From positions 1 through 27,147 of the forward strand of contig JAYPUW010000013.1 of the NCBI GenBank assembly GCA_038134285.1: 27,147 bases of DNA, given 5' to 3'. Shown piece by piece: positions 23,864-27,147 of this stretch. Each line of letters begins with the position of its first letter. The first letter of the stretch is position 1. Under the pieces are notes generated by a model that was given only the letters and a program-made list of their open reading frames with translations, was not told where the DNA came from and did not search any database. A program made the position numbers and the translations under genes. This DNA is from UBA3478 sp038134285 (lineage in GTDB: Bacteria > Bacteroidota > Bacteroidia > Flavobacteriales > Flavobacteriaceae).

Positions 23864-23891
23864 ATTGTTTTTGTACCTTTTCAAAAACGAT
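23864..23891. promoter_or_regulatory. Inverted repeat directly upstream of the GH130 gene
   Basis: ATTGTTTTTG (23864-23873) and CAAAAACGAT (23882-23891) are inverted with one G-T mismatch around TACCTTTT, which itself resembles the TAnnTTTG box. The dyad ends 4 bases before the ATG at 23896, so an operator over the promoter is plausible; as RNA it would be a hairpin of mainly A-U pairs. Confidence 0.4.
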
Positions 23892-23895
23892 TGTC

Positions 23896-24999
23896 ATGAG
23901 ACTTACTTCTACCTTATTATATAGTATTCTCTTTGTTGGTGTATTAGGAGCGATTTTATCATGTGAATCTTCAGCATCTTCGGAGACCAATAATGAAGAC
24001 TCATGGATGCTTGGCCCTTTCACTAAGCTTTACGATGAAAACCCTATTCTGACGCCCTCACTAGAACTCACCTTTGTCGATCCTATATCAGGAGACGCTG
24101 TTGCCTTTGAAGGAAAGAATGTACTCAATCCCGCTGCAGTGGTGAAGGACGGAAAGGTTCATTTGATTTACCGCGCTCAAGATTCATTAATGACCTCGCG
24201 CCTGGCCTTGGCTATTTCTAATGATGGTATTCATTTTGAAAAGACAGGTGAGCCCATCTTCTTTCCTGAAAAGGATAAGCTTTATGAATTGGAATGGCCA
24301 GGGGGAGTAGAAGACCCTCGTATTGTAAGCACAGAGGACGGCGGATACTTTTTAACCTACACCGCCTATGATGGCAAAACGGCGAGATTGCTTTCTGCTT
24401 ACAGCAAAGACCTTACGAAGTTTAAACGTTACGGATCTGTATTCAAAGATTCTATATACTCAAATATGTGGTCAAAGTCTGGAGCACCTATCGTTAGACA
24501 AAGAGGTGAGCGATTTGTAATGACAAAAATCAACGGATATTATTATATGTACTTCGGAGATACTAATCTGTATTTAGCACGTTCAAAGACACTTGTAGAC
24601 TGGGAGGTACTTGAAGATGCTGAGAAGGGAATAGCCATTGAGGCTCTGCAACCACGACCTGGATATTTTGACTCACGCCTAGTAGAGTCTGGTCCATTTG
24701 CCTTGCTTACTGATAAAGGAGTGCTAATGATCTACAATGCCTCAAATGCTAAGAATCTTAATGATAATGAACTAGAGGCTTATACTTATGCGGCTGGCCA
24801 GGCTCTGTTTGATGCAGTTGAGCCCTGGAAGCTCCTTGACCGTAGTGACAGTTACTTCATTTATCCAGAGGCAGACTTTGAAAAAGAAGGTGAAGTAGAT
24901 CTTGTATGCTTCGTAGAGGGCCTGGTATATTTTCAAAATAAGTATTATCTCTATTATGGTACTGCAGACTCAAAAATTGGAGTTGCTATAATTAAATAG
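23896..24999 (+). CDS. GH130 family glycoside phosphorylase/hydrolase, predicted lipoprotein
   Basis: The 367-residue protein starts with a signal peptide and lipobox 'AILSC' (C23), then a Ser/Glu-rich spacer, so it should be anchored outside the cytoplasm. The five-bladed propeller of GH130 follows: 'NPILTPS' (N49), 'VLNPAAVV', 'VHLIYRAQD', 'GGVEDPRIV' with D140 as the general acid, 'SGAPIV', 'LVESGP' near 263 and the closing 'YYLYYGTADSKIGVA'. Known members act on beta-mannosides, either phosphorolytically in the cytoplasm or, in some Bacteroides, as extracytoplasmic beta-1,2-mannosidases. A lipoprotein fits the second group better, since phosphorolysis outside would waste sugar phosphate. 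The gene is alone, with no SusC/SusD pair next to it, so it does not look like part of a polysaccharide utilisation locus. Confidence 0.85.
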   Translation: MRLTSTLLYSILFVGVLGAILSCESSASSETNNEDSWMLGPFTKLYDENPILTPSLELTFVDPISGDAVAFEGKNVLNPAAVVKDGKVHLIYRAQDSLMTSRLALAISNDGIHFEKTGEPIFFPEKDKLYELEWPGGVEDPRIVSTEDGGYFLTYTAYDGKTARLLSAYSKDLTKFKRYGSVFKDSIYSNMWSKSGAPIVRQRGERFVMTKINGYYYMYFGDTNLYLARSKTLVDWEVLEDAEKGIAIEALQPRPGYFDSRLVESGPFALLTDKGVLMIYNASNAKNLNDNELEAYTYAAGQALFDAVEPWKLLDRSDSYFIYPEADFEKEGEVDLVCFVEGLVYFQNKYYLYYGTADSKIGVAIIK

Positions 25000-25029
25000 A
25001 ACATTTACTTTTACGTTAAAATTATTTAA

Positions 25030-25371
25030 ATGCCTAGGAGTAAAAATCTAACACAAGATGAAATAGTAGTAATAAGAAAACTTCTATTAAAGGGAAATAC
25101 TTCGATGAATATTTCAAAAAAATTAAACATTTCGGTTGCTACTGTTAGTAATTATAAAGCATATTTTAAAAAGCAAGGCGATGTGTTTCCTGATAATCGT
25201 GGTCGTAAGCCTAAAAATACTACTCTAAATAAGAAGGCTTCTATTCAAATCGTTAAAACTAATCACTTCTCCGATACGTATAAGTATAATATTAACGGTT
25301 TACAGGTGACTTTTTCTGATAAGCCAAAAGCTCTTCGTATAGGAAAAAAAGGAATGGTAGTAGAGTATTAA
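25030..25371 (+). CDS. Small helix-turn-helix DNA-binding protein (113 aa)
   Basis: Residues 8-48 form a helix-turn-helix: 'LTQDEIVVIRKLLLKGNTSM' followed by 'ISKKLNISVATVSNYKAYFK', as in resolvase- or transposase-type HTH domains where a recognition helix 'SVATVSNYK' reads DNA. The middle is Lys/Asn-rich ('RGRKPKNTTLNKK') and the end 'YNINGLQVTFSDKPKALRIG' looks like a short beta domain. No catalytic recombinase domain is present, so it is probably a regulator. The gene is clearly more AT-rich than the metabolic genes to its left and lies next to the integrase, so it could belong to the same acquired segment. It is followed at once by an inverted repeat and a terminator. The ligand or target is unknown. 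Confidence 0.65.
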   Translation: MPRSKNLTQDEIVVIRKLLLKGNTSMNISKKLNISVATVSNYKAYFKKQGDVFPDNRGRKPKNTTLNKKASIQIVKTNHFSDTYKYNINGLQVTFSDKPKALRIGKKGMVVEY

Positions 25372-25372
25372 A

Positions 25373-25482
25373 TTTCAACTACAGTCCGTAGTCGAAACTG
25401 AAAGTTTTCTTCTGTAAACCCCAGTATTTACTGGGTTTTTTGTTTTTTTAACACGAAAAATAACTAACTTGTAGTCGAAACT
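25373..25482. repeat. GTAGTCGAAACT repeat set, possible recombinase core and arm sites
   Basis: TTTCAACTAC (25373-25382) and GTAGTCGAAA (25388-25397) are inverted copies (9 of 10 bases) separated by five bases. The right copy extends to GTAGTCGAAACT (25388-25399) and recurs exactly at 25471-25482. Two inverted core-type sequences around a short spacer plus a distant direct copy is the layout of many tyrosine recombinase attachment sites. The recombinase gene starts 136 bases further on. The first copy begins directly after the HTH gene stop codon. It could instead be an operator for the HTH protein. Confidence 0.4.
25416..25449 (+). terminator. Intrinsic terminator after the HTH gene
   Basis: CCCAGTA (25420-25426) pairs with TACTGGG (25429-25435), with AAA upstream and TTT downstream extending the stem past a bulged C, and a T-rich tract (TTTTTTGTTTTTTT) at 25436-25449 follows. 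It lies 44 bases after the HTH stop codon. Confidence 0.85.
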
Positions 25483-25513
25483 ATTACGTAAAATTTGTGT
25501 TTTCAAGGATTTT

Positions 25514-25540
25514 AAAAACATGCCTAGTGCATGTTTTTTT
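25514..25540 (+). terminator. Second intrinsic terminator before the integrase gene
   Basis: AAAAACATGC (25514-25523) pairs perfectly with GCATGTTTTT (25529-25538) around CTAGT, and the T-run continues to 25540. It lies about 65 bases beyond the first terminator with no coding frame between them, so either it insulates the integrase gene or it ends a short untranslated transcript. Confidence 0.75.
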
Positions 25541-25618
25541 AGCTCAAAAGTGGACAAGATAGACACATAATCCGACAAAATCCGACACTGGTTTTATACA
25601 TAAAGTAACACTGCAATT

Positions 25619-26881
25619 ATGGGAAAAATAGGTTTTAGAATTAGATCAACAAGAGAAGGGCAGGCACCCGTTTATGTATATGTATACTGGCCTTATGGGG
25701 CGAGAGAAGAAGTGAAGACGGGCCTCTTTGTCCAATTAGGTAATTGGAATGCAGAGTCGCAGCGAAGTATCGGTGTTAGTCTGGCTGACTTAGAACTGAA
25801 CGAGGCTTTAGATCGTTTAGAACAACACCTCCTTAGGGTGATAAATCAGAATGACTTTAAGGGTATTACTTCGGGTGATTCTATCCTAGAAAAACATGTT
25901 AATCAATGTTTTTATCGCGTTAAACGTGATAAATCAGAAACGCTTCTCTACCATATCGAAAGCTATATTGAGTCGGCTTCGTATAGAAGAGTGAAGCGCA
26001 CAGGCTCGATAGGTCTTTCTCAAAATTCTATTCGAAATCTTATGCGGTTTTACGATGTGATTGAAGAGTTTGAAGAATATAGAAATTCTGCTATATATCT
26101 AAATGCTTTAGATCACGGATTGGTTCATTCTTTTCAAGAATGGTTACTATCAGTAAAACAGTATTCAGTAAATAGCGCTGGTCTTCAATTAAAACTGCTT
26201 AAGATGGTATGTAAAGATGCCGAGCGTAAAGGGGTAACTGTTCATTCTTACACTAGACACATCGAATCGTTTACGCAGCGTTCTAAGGATCGTATACTGC
26301 AAACGCTATCATTTGATGAGATTAATCAGGTTAAAGCCTTAAGAGGTCTACCATCCAATTTAGAGAATACCCGCCGCTGGATGCTCATTGGACTTTTTAT
26401 TGGTCAGCGTGTTTCTGATTTACTTTCTCTAAAGCCTGGTCAGGTGAGATTTGCGGAAGTAGGTGTATATGTCGATCTCTTACAACAAAAAACCGACAAG
26501 CATGTAACTGTTGGGGTAGTAGATAAGGAAGTAATTGAACTACTTACTAAGTATTTTCCTTACACCATTACCCAGCAACAGTTCAATAAACAGCTTAAGA
26601 CGATTTGTCAGTTGGCCGGAATTACTCAAATGGTAAAGGGATACAAAACCTGTGAGGTTACCAAACGTCGAAAATTGGGAGTGTATCCCAAATACAGTAT
26701 TATCTCTTCACATGATCTTAGGCGATCTTTTGCTACGAATTACTTTGGAAAAATACCAACTCCGATTCTAATGCAAATCACTGGCCATTCAAAGGAAAGT
26801 ACCTTCTTGAGTTACATAGGAGCTCAGGTGAATAAGGACGCTTATGCAGATGCGTTTATAAGAGTGGCTGCTACTTTGTAG
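25619..26881 (+). CDS. Tyrosine-type site-specific recombinase / integrase
   Basis: The 420-residue protein has the three-part Bacteroidota integrase form. An arm-binding N-terminal domain comes first ('GKIGFRIRSTREGQAPVYVY' to 'TGLFVQLGNWNAESQRSIG'), then a SAM-like core-binding domain (about 105-215), then the catalytic domain. Catalytic residues are R264 ('IGQRVSDLLSL'), a Lys in 'QQKTDKHVTV' (K291 or K294), H365 and R368 ('SSHDLRRSFATN'), H390 ('ITGHSKEST') and the nucleophile Y399 ('FLSYIG'). All are present, so it should be active. It would catalyse integration or excision of a mobile element lying at or beyond the right edge. No tRNA gene is near to serve as attachment target. A doubled TCCGACA motif (25571 and 25581) lies before the start at 25619. 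Its 3' end overlaps the convergent gene by 11 bases. Confidence 0.92.
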   Translation: MGKIGFRIRSTREGQAPVYVYVYWPYGAREEVKTGLFVQLGNWNAESQRSIGVSLADLELNEALDRLEQHLLRVINQNDFKGITSGDSILEKHVNQCFYRVKRDKSETLLYHIESYIESASYRRVKRTGSIGLSQNSIRNLMRFYDVIEEFEEYRNSAIYLNALDHGLVHSFQEWLLSVKQYSVNSAGLQLKLLKMVCKDAERKGVTVHSYTRHIESFTQRSKDRILQTLSFDEINQVKALRGLPSNLENTRRWMLIGLFIGQRVSDLLSLKPGQVRFAEVGVYVDLLQQKTDKHVTVGVVDKEVIELLTKYFPYTITQQQFNKQLKTICQLAGITQMVKGYKTCEVTKRRKLGVYPKYSIISSHDLRRSFATNYFGKIPTPILMQITGHSKESTFLSYIGAQVNKDAYADAFIRVAATL

Positions 26882-27147
26882 GATCGGGACCTTGATCGGT
26901 CCAATGTTGCTTTTTACGTTCTGCCAATTCTTCTAAAGTGTATTGGTCACGCACTGATTTTGTTTTTGGAAGTAGGTAGTTTGAGAGGCTTTGAACTAAA
27001 CGCACTCGATCTGCATTCGACAGTTCATCTTGATGCATTATCAAATTATCTAAAACTTCTTCATAGAGAAGTTCCATTTTCTCTTTAATGTTCGGCTCAA
27101 GCTTTTTGGCTTTACCTCTCTTGCTTTTCTGGCCTGCTATACGGGCG
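26871..27147 (-). CDS. Unidentified small protein, C-terminal part (start outside window)
   Basis: The minus-strand frame is open from the right edge to the stop at 26873-26871, giving 91 visible residues, so the start may lie outside; an in-frame ATG at 27077 would give 68 residues. The visible start 'ARIAGQKSKRGKAKKLEPNI' is very basic, as in DNA-binding proteins; after it comes a helical acidic part ('KEKMELLYEEVLDNLIMH') and a hydrophilic tail 'RKKQHWTDQGPDPTK'. I recall similar basic-start, helical small proteins in Bacteroidota phage and mobile-element clusters, but I cannot name a family. It converges on the integrase gene with an 11-base overlap, so it probably belongs to the same element. 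The basic segment lies upstream of ATG 27077, which favours a longer protein. Confidence 0.6.
   Translation of the reverse strand, partial: ARIAGQKSKRGKAKKLEPNIKEKMELLYEEVLDNLIMHQDELSNADRVRLVQSLSNYLLPKTKSVRDQYTLEELAERKKQHWTDQGPDPTK

Noticed and set aside
25373..25618. tRNA or tmRNA end as integrase target.
   Set aside because: No cloverleaf, TTCGANNC T-arm or CCA end could be found in this interval.
1..27147. CRISPR array or insertion sequence with terminal repeats.
   Set aside because: No regularly spaced direct repeats of 20-40 bases and no transposase with flanking inverted repeats were seen.

Overview
The window reads as chromosomal DNA of a member of the Bacteroidota, most likely a gliding, Flavobacteriales-like and possibly marine bacterium. 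This rests on the C-terminal part of a gliding/type IX secretion protein GldN at the left edge, several promoters of the TAnnTTTG type that this phylum uses, short or absent 5' leaders, lipoprotein signal peptides, a FecA-type TonB receptor, and a split methionine synthase. The species is inference only.

Layout. 1-1948: end of gldN, a closely coupled FAD oxidoreductase, and a convergent DUF983 membrane protein. 2039-5617: an ABC-F ATPase whose 3' end runs into the remains of a CPXCG zinc-ribbon gene, a small conserved-looking protein preceded by repeat and palindrome motifs, and an FAD amine-oxidase-type protein. 5738-8531: catalase-peroxidase katG with a clear terminator, then a DUF6580 membrane protein. 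8532-8799: non-coding, with a promoter at its right end. 8800-10299: a vanadium-haloperoxidase-like lipoprotein and a short nucleotidyltransferase remnant. 10307-14303: a trans-sulfuration enzyme (metZ-like) divergent from a FecA-type receptor, then a small exported protein. 14333-21678: the activated-methyl cycle, with metF, metH C-part and metH N-part on the minus strand and metK, ahcY on the plus strand, the two arms separated by a 150-bp region rich in inverted repeats. 21692-23841: two hairpins followed by an overlapping gene pair resembling dgcA-dgcN (D-glutamate catabolism). 23896-24999: a GH130 lipoprotein. 25030-27147: an AT-rich accessory edge with an HTH protein, two terminators, a repeat array that could be an attachment site, a tyrosine recombinase and the end of an unidentified gene.

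How the genes work together. MetZ makes homocysteine from an activated homoserine. MetF supplies 5-methyl-tetrahydrofolate, the two-chain MetH methylates homocysteine to methionine, MetK makes S-adenosylmethionine, and AhcY recycles S-adenosylhomocysteine. Most of one pathway is therefore encoded between about 10.3 and 21.7 kb. MetH needs cobalamin, so the cell must make or import it. KatG handles peroxide; the haloperoxidase-like protein would consume peroxide outside the cytoplasm if it is active.

I found no CRISPR array, rRNA or tRNA, and no known riboswitch that I could recognise by eye. The best candidates for something new are small: two gene relics (3961-4095 and 10192-10299), a symmetric set of palindromes between metH and metK, operator-like palindromes before the 78-residue protein, tandem hairpins before dgcA, and an integrase-associated inverted/direct repeat. 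No complete novel multigene system is evident; the accessory region continues past the right edge.
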